Positions 47,252-57,346 of a DNA stretch of 64,000 nucleotides are shown here, in pieces. The translations under genes and the position numbers were made by a program. The stretch is from Arthrobacter antibioticus (GTDB taxonomy: Bacteria > Actinomycetota > Actinomycetes > Actinomycetales > Micrococcaceae), in NCBI RefSeq assembly GCF_030063205.1, contig NZ_JASISQ010000001.1:299152-363151 (forward strand). Reading direction: 5' to 3'. The notes under the pieces were generated by a model that did no database searches, was not told the origin of the DNA, and was given only the letters and a program-made list of their open reading frames with translations. Positions within the stretch are counted from its first letter, which is position 1; the number at the start of each line of letters is the position of its first letter.

Positions 47252-48274
47252 TTAGTGCAGACCGGCTAATGGATAGTCGGGGTTCTGGATGTCCGGGGCG
47301 GCAGGAGCGTCCGCAACAACCACAACTAGTACGCCAAGGCCTGCATGGGCGGCCAGTACTGCGGGCAGACGCGTGAGAGTCACAGCAGCCAAACCGGGAA
47401 AGCGTACCGCCAAAGAATCCCCGAGTTTTTGGCCCTGGATCTCGTTGCCAAAATAGTGGACGCTAATCTGAGTGGCTTCATCCCCCCTTGCCGCGATATT
47501 CCCAGCTGCCAATGCTTCCAATCGAGCGATGGCTCTCGCCGCAGAGCGCACTTTTTCCAAGGGGACCACGGCGCCGTCCCTTATCCCCAGGATCGGTTTG
47601 ATATCCAAAACTGTTCCCAGCCATGAAGATGCCATACTGATCCGTCCACCTCGACGAAGCTGCTCCAAACTAGGAACGTAAAAATAGACTGACGTTCCCA
47701 CCACCGCCGCATGGGCAGCGGCCACAACCTCATCCGCCCCCGCACCGTGGGCAGCGGCAGAAAGTGCTGCCTGGACACCTCTGCCCTGTCCCATTCCCAC
47801 AGTCCCAGAGTCAACGACGTGGACAGGGATCTGGACGCGGTCAGCACCTATCTGGGCGGCATCGAAGGTACCCGAAAGTTTGGTTGAAATATGCAACGAC
47901 ACCACCGCGTCAAAGCCTGCGTCAGCGGCGGCCTTGTACGCGCGCTCGAACTGCCCGGGCGATGGCCTCGATGTTTTCACTGACTTGCCCGCAGCCAAAG
48001 CCAGCGAAATATGCGTTTCCAGTTCTGCATCATCGTCTGAATAAACATTCTCGCCAATAATAACCGGCATAGGCACCACGTTCAGGTACCCGTTCTCGGC
48101 AAACTTAAGTACCCACTCAGGAGGCAGCGCTGCAGCCGAATCAGTGACGATGGCGATTGCCGGCCGCGGTGGTCCTGGAGTCTCATCGGCATCCGGTGTT
48201 TGCCCGATGGTTTTGGGAAGGAGACGTTGGAGATGTTGGAGCAGCCACGCACCTGCTGGCGTTTTCGTAGTCAC
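47252..48274 (-). CDS. DegV family fatty-acid-binding protein
   Basis: 340 residues. DegV/FakB-like proteins bind a fatty acid and present it to FakA kinase in Firmicutes; the actinobacterial role is unproved. Features: IAIVTDSAAALPPEW (TDSAA at 44-48), KTSRPSPGQFERAYKAA, VVSLHISTKLSGTFDAA and VVDSGTVGMGQG. GTG 48274 start with a purine-rich AAGGGAAG close upstream. No fakA-like gene lies nearby. Confidence 0.88.
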   Translation of the reverse strand: MTTKTPAGAWLLQHLQRLLPKTIGQTPDADETPGPPRPAIAIVTDSAAALPPEWVLKFAENGYLNVVPMPVIIGENVYSDDDAELETHISLALAAGKSVKTSRPSPGQFERAYKAAADAGFDAVVSLHISTKLSGTFDAAQIGADRVQIPVHVVDSGTVGMGQGRGVQAALSAAAHGAGADEVVAAAHAAVVGTSVYFYVPSLEQLRRGGRISMASSWLGTVLDIKPILGIRDGAVVPLEKVRSAARAIARLEALAAGNIAARGDEATQISVHYFGNEIQGQKLGDSLAVRFPGLAAVTLTRLPAVLAAHAGLGVLVVVVADAPAAPDIQNPDYPLAGLH

Positions 48275-48316
48275 AGCTTCCCTTCCCTTAAACAGTCCTT
48301 GGGCGTTCCTGACAAA

Positions 48317-48349
48317 AGTGCCTTCCCTGCCTCTGGCAGGGAAGGCACT
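48317..48349 (-). terminator. Rho-independent terminator after leuS
   Basis: Perfect 15-bp stem AGTGCCTTCCCTGCC (48317-48331) / GGCAGGGAAGGCACT (48335-48349) with a three-base loop. On the minus strand it is followed by TTTTGTC, so it terminates leuS. Confidence 0.9.
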
Positions 48350-48370
48350 AACAAGCAGTGGCTCTCCCCG

Positions 48371-50875
48371 CTAGGCAGGAACGATATTGACCAGCTTAGG
48401 CGCACGAACGATCACTGTGCGGATTCCACGGCCGTCAAGAACCTTTTGTACAACCGGCGATGCCAACGCCAACTCGCGCAGATCATCTTCAGAGATATCA
48501 GGTGACACTTCCAAACGCTCGCGGACCTTGCCTTGGATTTGCACAACGGCGGTAATGCTCGCCTGCACCAGAAGTGACTCATCGACAGCTGGGAAGCCAG
48601 CGTTCGCTACCGAGGCTGGATGGCCAAGAGCACTCCACATGTCTTCTGCGGTGTACGGCGCGAAGAGACTCAGAATAATAGCGACAGCTTCTGCAGCCTC
48701 TCGCACCGCGGGATCCAACGCACCAGCACCGGAATCAATGACCTTGCGTGTAGCATTTACCAATTCCATGATCTTGGCGACCACAACATTGAATTTGTGT
48801 CCTTCAAGGAGTGCCTTGGACTCGTGGACGGTCCTGTGGGTCAGAGACCGCAAGGAGGCGTCGCCAGCCAATACATCGGCGCCGGGCTCGCTGTTAACAT
48901 CGTTACCCAAACGCCAAGCCCGTGCCAGGAACTTCGCCGAGCCCGACGGCGAAACATCCGCCCAATCGACGTCGTCCTCGGGCGGACCGGCAAAGACCAT
49001 GGTGAGGCGGACGGCGTCGACCCCGTATTTATCCAGCTGCTCGCCCAGATCAACCCCGTTGCCTAGGGACTTACTCATGGCTTTGCCCCCGTTGAGCACC
49101 TGCCCCTGGTTCAACAGGGCACTGAAAGGCTCGGTGGCCTCCAACATGCCCATGTCGTGGATGACCTTGGTGAAGAAGCGGGCGTACAGCAGATGCAAAA
49201 TGGCGTGCTCAACACCGCCGACGTACTGACCAACCGGCATCCAGTCATTGACCTTGGCCGGATCGAAGGGGCCCTGCGTGAACTGCGGCGAGACAAAACG
49301 CAAGAAGTACCAGGAGGAATCAACAAAAGTATCCATTGTGTCGGTGTCACGCTTGGCTGCCCCGCCGCACGTGGGGCAAGCAACGTTGACCCAATCCGTG
49401 GCAGCCGCCAGCGGGGAGGTGCCCTTGGGTGAGAGGTCCTCGCCGCGCAGGTTCTCCGGCAGGCGGACAGGTAGTTGCTCGTCAGGAACCGGGACCTCAC
49501 CGCAAGCGGCACAATGAATGATGGGAATCGGGGTGCCCCAGAAACGCTGGCGTGAGAGCAACCAGTCACGAAGACGGAAGTTCACAAACTTCTCACCCGT
49601 GCCCAGTTTCTCCAAAATTTCAATTGCCGCGGGGATGGCCTCAGACTTCGAGAGCCCGCTGAGCTCCCCGGAATTCATCAAGGTACCCTCACCCGTGCTG
49701 GCGATGCCACTTTGAGCGGGATCTTCCATGCCTGTGTCCAAGACTGCCCGCACTGGCAACTTGAAGGCCTTAGCGAAGTCCAGGTCACGCTGGTCGTGTG
49801 CGGGAACGGCCATAATGGCGCCCGTGCCGTAATCAGCCAGGACGTAATCAGCCGCCCACACCGGCAGCTTTTCACCCGTGAGCGGGTTAATAGCGTAGCG
49901 GCCAGTGAACACGCCGGACTTCGGGCGTTCCGTTGACTGGCGCTCAATGTCACTAAGTGCCTTGACTTGTTCACGGTATTCGCTCAATGCCTCAGCGTTC
50001 TCGGCCGTGACAAGATCCAGAGCCAACGGAGCATCAGCTGCAACCACAAAGAACGTCGCCCCGTAGAGGGTGTCCGGACGGGTGGTAAAAACTTTCAGTT
50101 CCTGCTCAGGTTTCTGCTCCCCCGCAGCTTCAATCAAAAATGTGACGTGAGCGCCTTCGGAGCGACCAATCCAGTTTTTCTGCATAGCCAGGACACGGTC
50201 AGGCCAGTGCCCCTTCAGCGCGTCCATGTCATCCAAGAGTCGATCGGCGTAATCAGTGATCTTGAAATACCACTGGTTCAGGGACTTCTTAGTCACAACT
50301 GTGCCGCAGCGCTCACAGGCACCACCAACAACTTGTTCGTTAGCTAGGACCGTCTGGTCCTTGGGGCACCAGTTAACGGGTGAGTTCTTCCTATACGCCA
50401 GTCCACGCTCATGAAAGCGTTTAAACAACCACTGGGTCCACCGGTAGTACTCCGGGTCAGAGGTCTGCAGCCGCCGTGACCAATCAACCGAGATGGCGTA
50501 GCGCTTGAACGACTCGGCCTGCGTGTCAATGTTCGCATACGTCCACTCGCTGGGGTGAGCATTGCGTTTAATCGCAGCATTCTCGGCAGGCAACCCAAAA
50601 GAGTCCCAACCGATCGGGTGCAGGACGTCGTAGCCCAGCTGACGCCAGTAGCGTGAAACAACGTCGCCCATGGCAAACGCTTCAGCATGGCCCATGTGCA
50701 GGTCCCCGGAAGGATACGGGAACATATCCAGGACGTAGCGGCGTTCCTTGGATCCGTCATCAAGTGGAGCAAAAACGTTCAGTTCATCCCAGACGGCCGG
50801 CCATTTGGCTTCCATCGAGGTGAAACTGTAGACGCCCTCTTCGCTGTTCTCTTCAGTCTGGGACTGCACGCTCAC
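48371..50875 (-). CDS. leuS: Leucyl-tRNA synthetase
   Basis: Class I synthetase charging tRNA-Leu. HIGH motif is HMGH in [21 protein letters not shown] motif is MSKSLGNG (near residue 598); the CP1 editing domain and cysteine pairs (CxxC in [23 protein letters not shown]) are present. 834 residues from GTG 50875, chosen because AAAGG lies 8 bases upstream; ATG 50896 lacks a ribosome-binding site. The leader carries a leucine-rich mini-ORF and a terminator-like hairpin. Confidence 0.95.
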   Translation of the reverse strand: MSVQSQTEENSEEGVYSFTSMEAKWPAVWDELNVFAPLDDGSKERRYVLDMFPYPSGDLHMGHAEAFAMGDVVSRYWRQLGYDVLHPIGWDSFGLPAENAAIKRNAHPSEWTYANIDTQAESFKRYAISVDWSRRLQTSDPEYYRWTQWLFKRFHERGLAYRKNSPVNWCPKDQTVLANEQVVGGACERCGTVVTKKSLNQWYFKITDYADRLLDDMDALKGHWPDRVLAMQKNWIGRSEGAHVTFLIEAAGEQKPEQELKVFTTRPDTLYGATFFVVAADAPLALDLVTAENAEALSEYREQVKALSDIERQSTERPKSGVFTGRYAINPLTGEKLPVWAADYVLADYGTGAIMAVPAHDQRDLDFAKAFKLPVRAVLDTGMEDPAQSGIASTGEGTLMNSGELSGLSKSEAIPAAIEILEKLGTGEKFVNFRLRDWLLSRQRFWGTPIPIIHCAACGEVPVPDEQLPVRLPENLRGEDLSPKGTSPLAAATDWVNVACPTCGGAAKRDTDTMDTFVDSSWYFLRFVSPQFTQGPFDPAKVNDWMPVGQYVGGVEHAILHLLYARFFTKVIHDMGMLEATEPFSALLNQGQVLNGGKAMSKSLGNGVDLGEQLDKYGVDAVRLTMVFAGPPEDDVDWADVSPSGSAKFLARAWRLGNDVNSEPGADVLAGDASLRSLTHRTVHESKALLEGHKFNVVVAKIMELVNATRKVIDSGAGALDPAVREAAEAVAIILSLFAPYTAEDMWSALGHPASVANAGFPAVDESLLVQASITAVVQIQGKVRERLEVSPDISEDDLRELALASPVVQKVLDGRGIRTVIVRAPKLVNIVPA

Positions 50876-50930
50876 GTACCCTGCCTTTTCATTCATCTAT
50901 GGCTTATTGCACTTTCCGGCCCTTTACACG

Positions 50931-50957
50931 CAAAAGCCCCTCGACGTAGCAAGGGGC
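50931..50957 (-). terminator. Attenuator-like hairpin in the leuS leader
   Basis: On the minus strand GCCCCT (50952-50957) pairs with AGGGGC (50936-50941), followed by TTTTG (50931-50935). It lies about 56 bases before the leuS GTG. A second perfect stem, CCGCAAC-AAGT-GTTGCGG (50961-50978), sits between it and the leader ORF. Confidence 0.6.
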
Positions 50958-50978
50958 GCACCGCAACACTTGTTGCGG

Positions 50979-51005
50979 TTAGCTAAGGAGGAGAAGTTTG
51001 TGCAC
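50979..51005 (-). CDS. Candidate leuS leader peptide (M/V)HKLLLLS
   Basis: Eight-codon ORF on the minus strand: GTG CAC AAA CTT CTC CTC CTT AGC TAA, with four consecutive leucine codons. The GTG at 51005 falls six bases after a -10-like TAAAGT (51012-51017), as for a leaderless message. The stop codon abuts the first stem of the attenuator region. Its position in front of leuS makes a sensor of leucyl-tRNA supply the natural reading. Confidence 0.65.
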   Translation of the reverse strand: MHKLLLLS

Positions 51006-51061
51006 ACCCTTACTTTACCGCACCTTCAAAGTTGACCAGCGCGCCTGCACACCGTTAACGA

Positions 51062-51098
51062 CGAATATGGCGCAGCAAGCACTGCTGCGCCATATTCG
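51062..51098. terminator. Hairpin between glpK and leuS leader
   Basis: Perfect 16-bp stem CGAATATGGCGCAGCA (51062-51077) / complement (51083-51098), loop AGCAC. There is no clear T-run, but its position after glpK fits an operon-end terminator. Confidence 0.7.
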
Positions 51099-51145
51099 AT
51101 CTCAACCATGCGCAGATGCGAGGTTGGGGTGCTACTTGGTGCTTG

Positions 51146-52660
51146 TTACTTCACGTCCTCGTCAACCCAGTCCATGGACTTGGTGACAGCCTTCTTCCAG
51201 AGACGCATCTGACGGTCACGCTCAGATGATTCCATGTTCGGTTCCCAGCGCTTATCTTCAGACCAGTTCGAGGACAGCTCGCCGAGGTCTTTCCAGAAAC
51301 CAACAGCCAGGCCGGCTGCATAGGCAGCACCCAGAGCCGTGGTCTCGGTGACCTTGGGACGGATCACCGGAACGCCAAGAATATCAGCCTGGAACTGCAT
51401 GAGCGCGTCGTTGGCGACCATTCCGCCGTCGACCTTCAACTCAGTCAGGTCAACACCAGAGTCAGCATTGACGGCATCAAGTACTTCGCGCGTCTGGAAT
51501 GCTGTTGCTTCCAGCGCAGCCCGGGCAATATGGTTTTTGTTCACAAAGCGGGTGAGGCCAACAATGGCGCCGCGAGCATCTGAACGCCAGTACGGTGCAA
51601 ACAGACCGGAGAACGCGGGGACAATGTAAACGCCACCGTTGTCCTCTACTGCCGCAGCCAACTCCTCAACTTCAGGTGCAGACTTGATCATCCCGATGTT
51701 GTCACGCAACCACTGGATCAGGGACCCGGTGACGGCGATTGAACCTTCAAGTGCGTAGTGCGGGGCAGCATCGCCAAGCTTGTAGCCAAGCGTGGTGAGC
51801 AGGCCGTTCTTCGAGTGGACAATTTCCTCGCCCGTGTTGAAGATCAGGAAGCAACCCGTGCCATAAGTGTTCTTGGCTTCACCAGTCTTGAACGCCGCCT
51901 GACCGAAGGTGGCAGCCTGCTGATCGCCAAGGATGCCGGCTACGGGAACTTCGCGCAGCAGCTGGCTGCCGTGGACGTGGCCGTAAACCTCAGAGGATGA
52001 CTTGATGGCAGGCATCATTGACTTCGGAACACCGAAGATCTCGAGAATCTCTTCGTCCCACTGCAGCGTTTCCAGATCCATGAACAGTGTGCGTGATGCA
52101 TTGGTGACATCGGTGATGTGCACACCCCCATCAATGCCACCGGTCAGGTTCCAAGTAACCCAGCTATCGGTGTTGCCGAAGAGGAGATCCCCAGCTTCTG
52201 CCTTGGCGCGGGCACCCTCAACGTTGTCAAGGATCCACTTGATCTTGGTACCTGAGAAGTAGGTAGCCAGCGGCAAGCCAACCTTGGACTTGAAACGCTC
52301 AACGCCACCGTCGGCAGCCAGTTCATCAACGATCGGCTGTGTGCGGGTGTCCTGCCACACGATGGCGTTGTATACGGGAACGCCAGTGTTCTTGTCCCAA
52401 ACAACCGCGGTTTCACGCTGGTTGGTGATGCCAACTCCGACAATGTCGTGACGGGTCAAGTTGGCTTGTGCCAACGCAGTACCAATCACTTCGCGAATAT
52501 TGTTCCAGATCTCTGTCGCGTTGTGCTCAACCCAGCCTGCCTTGGGGAAAATCTGCTCGTGTTCAAGCTGCCCCGTGGAAACAATGTTCCCGTCGTGGTC
52601 AAACACAATGGCACGGCTGCTGGTAGTTCCTTGATCAATGGCAATTACATACTGAGACAT
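51146..52660 (-). CDS. glpK: Glycerol kinase
   Basis: Phosphorylates glycerol to sn-glycerol 3-phosphate. FGGY-family fold with the phosphate-binding DQGTTSSR (9-16), [11 protein letters not shown], and [22 protein letters not shown] plus [15 protein letters not shown]. 504 residues from ATG 52660, which AAAGGA places 7 bases downstream; ATG 52663 is also in frame. Last gene of glpD-glpF-glpK. Confidence 0.96.
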   Translation of the reverse strand: MSQYVIAIDQGTTSSRAIVFDHDGNIVSTGQLEHEQIFPKAGWVEHNATEIWNNIREVIGTALAQANLTRHDIVGVGITNQRETAVVWDKNTGVPVYNAIVWQDTRTQPIVDELAADGGVERFKSKVGLPLATYFSGTKIKWILDNVEGARAKAEAGDLLFGNTDSWVTWNLTGGIDGGVHITDVTNASRTLFMDLETLQWDEEILEIFGVPKSMMPAIKSSSEVYGHVHGSQLLREVPVAGILGDQQAATFGQAAFKTGEAKNTYGTGCFLIFNTGEEIVHSKNGLLTTLGYKLGDAAPHYALEGSIAVTGSLIQWLRDNIGMIKSAPEVEELAAAVEDNGGVYIVPAFSGLFAPYWRSDARGAIVGLTRFVNKNHIARAALEATAFQTREVLDAVNADSGVDLTELKVDGGMVANDALMQFQADILGVPVIRPKVTETTALGAAYAAGLAVGFWKDLGELSSNWSEDKRWEPNMESSERDRQMRLWKKAVTKSMDWVDEDVK

Positions 52661-52710
52661 CATTGTTTCCTTTGCTTGTGATTCGTTTTAAGAACACATT
52701 GGTGAGTGGA

Positions 52711-53451
52711 TTAGCCCACTACCAGCGGCAGCGCTGCTGCCACACCGCCACCCAAAGCTCCACCAATCATCGGTCCTACAACCGGTACCCAGGCGTAGCT
52801 CCAGTCACTTGAGCCCTTGCCCTTGATGGGCAGCAATGCGTGGGCAATACGCGGGCCAAGGTCACGAGCAGGGTTGATGGCGTAACCGGTAGGTCCACCG
52901 AGTGAAGCACCGATTCCAACAACCAGCAAGGCCACCGGCAACGCGCCAAGTTCGGCTGGGCCATTTGAGAAGTGAAGGATAACAAATACAAGAACGAAGG
53001 TACCGATGACTTCAGTGGCAACGTTCCAGCCGTAGCTGCGGATGGCAGGACCTGTGGAGAATACGCCCAGTTTGGTGGCTGCATCCGGTTCGCTATCGAA
53101 GTGCTGCTTGTAGGCGATGTAGCAGAACACCGCACCGATAATGGCACCAACCATTTCGCCACCGAAGTAGGTCATGGTAGATGCGAACGTTACTGCCACA
53201 TCCGGGGCATACTCGGCTTTGCCGTTGGCCAGTAGACCAATCGTGACTGCCGGGTTGAGGTGGGCACCTGACTTCGCGGCAACAAATACACCTGCGAATA
53301 CGGCCAAGCCCCAGCCCCAGTTGACGAGAAGAAAACCGCCGGAATTACCCTTGGTTCCTTTCAGTGCAACGTTTGCAACGACACCGCAACCCAACAGGGT
53401 GAGCATCATGGTTCCCATCACTTCGGATGCGAAGACTATTCCAAGAGACAT
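52711..53451 (-). CDS. glpF: Glycerol uptake facilitator (aquaglyceroporin)
   Basis: 246-residue MIP-family channel with six membrane helices. The two NPA boxes are HLNPAVTIG (Asn66) and INPARDLGPR; the Asp after the second NPAR is typical of glycerol-conducting members. ATG 53451 (MSLGIVFASEVMGT) is chosen from family similarity; the frame opens to 53541. Placed between glpD and glpK. Confidence 0.94.
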   Translation of the reverse strand: MSLGIVFASEVMGTMMLTLLGCGVVANVALKGTKGNSGGFLLVNWGWGLAVFAGVFVAAKSGAHLNPAVTIGLLANGKAEYAPDVAVTFASTMTYFGGEMVGAIIGAVFCYIAYKQHFDSEPDAATKLGVFSTGPAIRSYGWNVATEVIGTFVLVFVILHFSNGPAELGALPVALLVVGIGASLGGPTGYAINPARDLGPRIAHALLPIKGKGSSDWSYAWVPVVGPMIGGALGGGVAAALPLVVG

Positions 53452-53533
53452 CTTTGACTCCAACTGGTTATTTTTACATGAAAGGGCCAGCCCGTATTGA
53501 CTGGCCCTCTTGAGCCCCCTTCGCCCTAGGGGC

Positions 53534-55309
53534 TTAGGCAATCAAGCTTTCTACCTGGACACCGTGATAACGCGCCAGCACATCGATGGCGTGATCAATT
53601 TCCTGCGCTACCTTCTCTTTGTTCCAGCCCAGTGGCTTGGCAAGGGCTGCCGCCGTCTCTGCCAGCAGTTCACTGGTGACAAGACCACGGAACGCCAGAG
53701 AGGTGCGGCGGATCATGACATCGATGAGGTGTCCAATTTGTTCGTTCTCAACCATGAAGAGCACTTCGCGGTCGCTGAGCTCATCCGTAGAGTCAAACAC
53801 CGTGTCTTCACCGTCGTTCAAGAAAGCCAACACCTCTTCGGCACGGGTGCCGTAACGGGTCAGCAATACCCCTGATCGGGCCGCGTCGACTGATCCGCTG
53901 GTGTGCGAGGCAATCCAGGCTTCAACGCCCTCACTGGTTGCGGGGAAGTTCACGCCGCCACCGATGGGTAGCTTGGCTGTGGAAGTTTTCCGAGCAGACC
54001 CCAGAATGGCCAGTACGTCATTGGCCATGTGCTCGGACAGGGCACGGAAGGTTGTCCACTTACCGCCAACCAGGCTCAAGACGGGCACCGATGAACCGCC
54101 AATGGTGCGCTCTGCTCGCTCAATGCGGTAATCGCGGGACACGAAGCCCGGCGCTGTTTCATCGTGGCGAGGTAGTGGGCGAACACCCGAGAAGCTATAG
54201 ACGATGTCATCGCGGGTCACCAGGACCCTGGGGAAGACATGGCCAATCAGGTCGAAGAAGTAATCGATTTCAGTTTCTGTGCAGACAGCATCCTTGGTCA
54301 TATCCGCATCAACATCTGTTGTCCCCACGAGAACTCGGTCACCCATGGGGTAGATCAGAACTATGCGGCCATCAGTGTGCTCAAAGAATATTTCACGTCC
54401 ATTGCAGGCGGCCAGCAGACCCGGGTGGTCCAGCACAATGTGCGAGCCTTTAGTACCGCCCATGAAACGAGAGGCTTTGCCCATGGCGCTGTTGGTCATA
54501 TCAACCCAAGCACCAGTGGTGTTGACAATGACGTCAGCTGTGAACGTAAACGTCTCACCTGTCAGCTGATCGGTAACTTCCACACCCTTGTCATTAACTG
54601 CAGTGACACCAACGTAGTTGCTGGCACGGGCGTGCTCGGTACCGTCCGCTGCCGTTCCGGCCTTCTCCCCGTCTTGCAGGACGTCAAGGGTGAGTCGTTC
54701 CGGGTTGTGCACAGACGCGTCGTAGTAAGTTGCTGCGTACTTCAGGTTCGCCGGCAGCTGGGGAAGCTCGGCAAGAGCCTTCTTGCGGCCCTTGAATTCA
54801 TGCCGAGGGACGGTCCCACCGTCGCGAGAGAACGCGTCATAAAGTGTTAGGCCCGCCTTGATTAGGAATGCTCCACGCTCCTGAGGCTTGCCCTGCTTGT
54901 GAGTTAGGAAGCGAATGGGGGCGCTTAGAATCCCTGAGAAGGTGCTGAAGATGGGGATGGTTGTCTGCAACGGCTTAACGTAATGCGGTGCGATCTTCAG
55001 CAACCCGTTGCGCTCTTCGACAGATTCCTTCACAAGGCGGAATTCACCATTCTCAAGGTAACGGATACCGCCGTGGATCATGTGGGAAGAGGCGCCGGAG
55101 GCTCCTTGGCAGAAGTCTCCCCGTTCAACGAGGGCAACATCAATACCTTGCAGCGCCAAATCACGGAACGTGCCAACACCATTGATGCCGCCGCCAATGA
55201 TCAAAACCTGAGCGTGCGGGCGCTTCTTCAGCGCCTCCACTTCTGCACGAACTACGGGGTGCTGGTCCTGGGATTCTTGATTCTTGCCACTGCTGCCGAC
55301 GATACTCAT
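53534..55309 (-). CDS. glpD: Glycerol-3-phosphate dehydrogenase, aerobic (FAD, quinone-linked)
   Basis: Oxidises glycerol 3-phosphate to dihydroxyacetone phosphate and feeds electrons to the quinone pool. 591 residues. FAD motif GGGINGVG (39-46), then DLALQGIDVALVERGDFCQGASGASSHMIHGG; KGSHIVLDHPGL and YSFSGVRPLPR in the substrate domain; a C-terminal helical DAO_C domain. ATG 55309 with GAGG about 6 bases upstream. First gene of the glp operon, divergent from the SorC-type regulator. Confidence 0.95.
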   Translation of the reverse strand: MSIVGSSGKNQESQDQHPVVRAEVEALKKRPHAQVLIIGGGINGVGTFRDLALQGIDVALVERGDFCQGASGASSHMIHGGIRYLENGEFRLVKESVEERNGLLKIAPHYVKPLQTTIPIFSTFSGILSAPIRFLTHKQGKPQERGAFLIKAGLTLYDAFSRDGGTVPRHEFKGRKKALAELPQLPANLKYAATYYDASVHNPERLTLDVLQDGEKAGTAADGTEHARASNYVGVTAVNDKGVEVTDQLTGETFTFTADVIVNTTGAWVDMTNSAMGKASRFMGGTKGSHIVLDHPGLLAACNGREIFFEHTDGRIVLIYPMGDRVLVGTTDVDADMTKDAVCTETEIDYFFDLIGHVFPRVLVTRDDIVYSFSGVRPLPRHDETAPGFVSRDYRIERAERTIGGSSVPVLSLVGGKWTTFRALSEHMANDVLAILGSARKTSTAKLPIGGGVNFPATSEGVEAWIASHTSGSVDAARSGVLLTRYGTRAEEVLAFLNDGEDTVFDSTDELSDREVLFMVENEQIGHLIDVMIRRTSLAFRGLVTSELLAETAAALAKPLGWNKEKVAQEIDHAIDVLARYHGVQVESLIA

Positions 55310-55395
55310 TTTGACCTCGTTCGAGTCCCGTTGTGTTGCGCGTTTAGCGCCTGTTCCCACTATTGTTTGAATAAATGGAAAATATAGTCAACACG

Positions 55396-55413
55396 TCTGC
55401 ACGAACGTGCAGA
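55396..55413 (+). promoter_or_regulatory. Dyad next to the ribosome-binding site of the glp regulator
   Basis: TCTGCAC-GAAC-GTGCAGA is a perfect 7-bp dyad with a four-base centre. It lies between glpD and the regulator gene, touching the latter's AGAAAGGA. It may be an operator for the regulator or an mRNA hairpin. Confidence 0.4.
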
Positions 55414-55428
55414 AAGGACGCAGATCAC

Positions 55429-56439
55429 ATGCCTGTGAAGCGAACAAAACAGCAAGATGCCCTCCGCGCTGCACAAATGTACTACTTGCAGGATCAAACA
55501 ATGGATGCCATTGCCCGTGAACTTCGCACCTCGCGGTCAACCGTTTCCAGGCTGCTTTCTACTGCTCGTGAAACAGGACTTGTGCAGGTCCAAATCAAGA
55601 CACCCTCAGATAGGGCTCCGGAGTTGGAGCGTGTGATCCGTAAGCGCCACAAAGTGGAGGTGCATGTTGTTCCAGTATCGGACATGCTCAACGAGGTGGA
55701 GGTGCTTGAGCGTGTCAGCATGCAAGCTGCACGCACCATTGGTCCATTAGTTGACTCCAACGCTGTGATAGGTGTGGCGTGGGGATCAACCGTCAGCACT
55801 GTCAGCCGACACCTGACACGGAAAACAACCCACGGCACCACCATTGTCCAGTTGAACGGTGCAGGGAACACACAGACCTCTGGCATCACGTACGCTTCTG
55901 AGATCGTCCGCCGCTTCGGCACGGCCTACGGAGCGAAAGTTGAACAATTTCCTGTGCCTGCCTTCTTTGACCAAGCCGAGACGAAAAACATGATGTGGCA
56001 AGAACGCAGTGTCCAACGCATTCTCGACTTACAAGACCGCATGACGATCGCTATCTTTGGTGTCGGCTCCATGGACGCTGAAATTCCCAGTCATGTGTAC
56101 TCCGGCGGCTACCTTGACTCCACTGACCTCGACGCCCTTGAAGCCAGTGGTGTGGCGGGCGATGTGGCGACAGTCTTCTTCCGCTCGGATGGGAGCGATG
56201 ACGGCATTGTGCTCAACGATCGCTCGAGCGGACCCAGCCTTGACACCCTGCGCAAGGTCCGCCGTCGTATCTGCGTAGTCTCTGGACGCAAAAAGATCAC
56301 TGGCCTGCGCGGGGCGCTCGCAGCCGGACTTGCCACTGACCTGATTTTGGATGAGGGCACAGCCCGGGAATTAGTAGAGCAAGACAGTCACGCAACAGAC
56401 CCGATCTTTGGCTTCCTCAACGGACTGGACGGTCTCTGA
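55429..56439 (+). CDS. SorC/DeoR-type sugar-binding transcriptional regulator
   Basis: 336 residues from ATG 55429: N-terminal helix-turn-helix (24-46, MDAIARELRTSRSTVSRLLSTARETG) and a large sugar-phosphate-binding domain (PF04198-like; GVAWGSTVSTVSRHL, IFGVGSMDAEIPSH, VVSGRKKITGLRGAL). It is divergent from glpD, so it probably controls the glp operon in response to glycerol 3-phosphate or a related phosphate; that is inference from position. AGAAAGGA lies 10 bases upstream of ATG 55429; the frame opens at 55375. Confidence 0.9.
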   Translation: MPVKRTKQQDALRAAQMYYLQDQTMDAIARELRTSRSTVSRLLSTARETGLVQVQIKTPSDRAPELERVIRKRHKVEVHVVPVSDMLNEVEVLERVSMQAARTIGPLVDSNAVIGVAWGSTVSTVSRHLTRKTTHGTTIVQLNGAGNTQTSGITYASEIVRRFGTAYGAKVEQFPVPAFFDQAETKNMMWQERSVQRILDLQDRMTIAIFGVGSMDAEIPSHVYSGGYLDSTDLDALEASGVAGDVATVFFRSDGSDDGIVLNDRSSGPSLDTLRKVRRRICVVSGRKKITGLRGALAAGLATDLILDEGTARELVEQDSHATDPIFGFLNGLDGL

Positions 56440-56510
56440 GCGGCAACACCTGCAAGTATTGGCCGCGCGGCACTGAGCGCTGGCGCCCGCGGATAGGTAA
56501 AGTTGCGAGT

Positions 56511-57344
56511 ATGCAACTCTCCCCCAAGTATGAGCTCAACAACGGCGTCAAAATCGATGTCCTTGGCTATGGTGTCTACAAAGTGCCTGCCGAAGAGTGC
56601 CTGGACCTGGTCTCGACCGCGCTGGATGCCGGGTACCGGATGGTGGATACGGCCGCGCTGTATGGCAACGAGGAGGGTGTGGGGGCGGCTATCAATCACT
56701 CCATAGCGGCCGGGACTCCTCGAGAAGAACTTTTTGTCACCTCCAAAGTGTGGAACACGGAGCAAGGCTATGCCTCAACGCTTGCCGCATTTGCGTCAAG
56801 CATGGAGCGTCTGGGACTGGATTATTTGGATATGTACCTGATCCATTGGCCCTGCCCAGCCCAAGACCTGTTCATCCCCACCTACAAAGCACTTGAAACC
56901 CTGTACCACCAAGGGCGCGTGCGGGCCATTGGGGTGAGTAACTTTGAAGAACCCCACCTGCGTCAGCTCCTTGAGGCTGTGGACGTTGTTCCAGCAGTGA
57001 ACCAAATTGAGCTGCATCCTTGGCTGACCCAGACTAAATTACGCGCAGTTCACGCTGAACTCGGGATTGCCACTCAGGCGTGGAGCCCGCTATCCCGAGG
57101 CACCATCCTGGACGATCCTGTGCTGCTTGAGATTGCTGGACTGCACGGCCGCTCGGTTGCCCAAATTGTGTTGCGCTGGCATGTTCAATCCGGACATCTA
57201 GTGATCCCCAAAGCAAGTTCGGCGCAACGAATTGCAGAGAATTTGGCCGTCTTTGACTTTATTCTCGACGCGTCGGAGATGTCCCGGATTAATGCCATGG
57301 ACAAGGGCCAACGCGCTGGCTCCCACCCGAGCGAGGTCAACTAG
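56511..57344 (+). CDS. Aldo/keto reductase (AKR5-like, diketogluconate reductase group)
   Basis: 277 residues with the tetrad Asp46, Tyr51, Lys79 and His112 (DTAALYGNEEGVG, FVTSKVWN, LIHWPCP) and the NADPH site VIPKASSAQRIAENLAVFDF. Similar proteins are annotated 2,5-diketo-D-gluconate reductase, but substrates are broad. The stop lies two bases before the next gene, so it heads an operon with the hydrolase and glycosyltransferase. Confidence 0.9.
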   Translation: MQLSPKYELNNGVKIDVLGYGVYKVPAEECLDLVSTALDAGYRMVDTAALYGNEEGVGAAINHSIAAGTPREELFVTSKVWNTEQGYASTLAAFASSMERLGLDYLDMYLIHWPCPAQDLFIPTYKALETLYHQGRVRAIGVSNFEEPHLRQLLEAVDVVPAVNQIELHPWLTQTKLRAVHAELGIATQAWSPLSRGTILDDPVLLEIAGLHGRSVAQIVLRWHVQSGHLVIPKASSAQRIAENLAVFDFILDASEMSRINAMDKGQRAGSHPSEVN

Positions 57345-57346
57345 CC

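Noticed and set aside
50900-51010. T-box riboswitch for leuS
   Set aside because: I could not find a T-box sequence or specifier loop; the leader ORF with a Leu run explains the region better.
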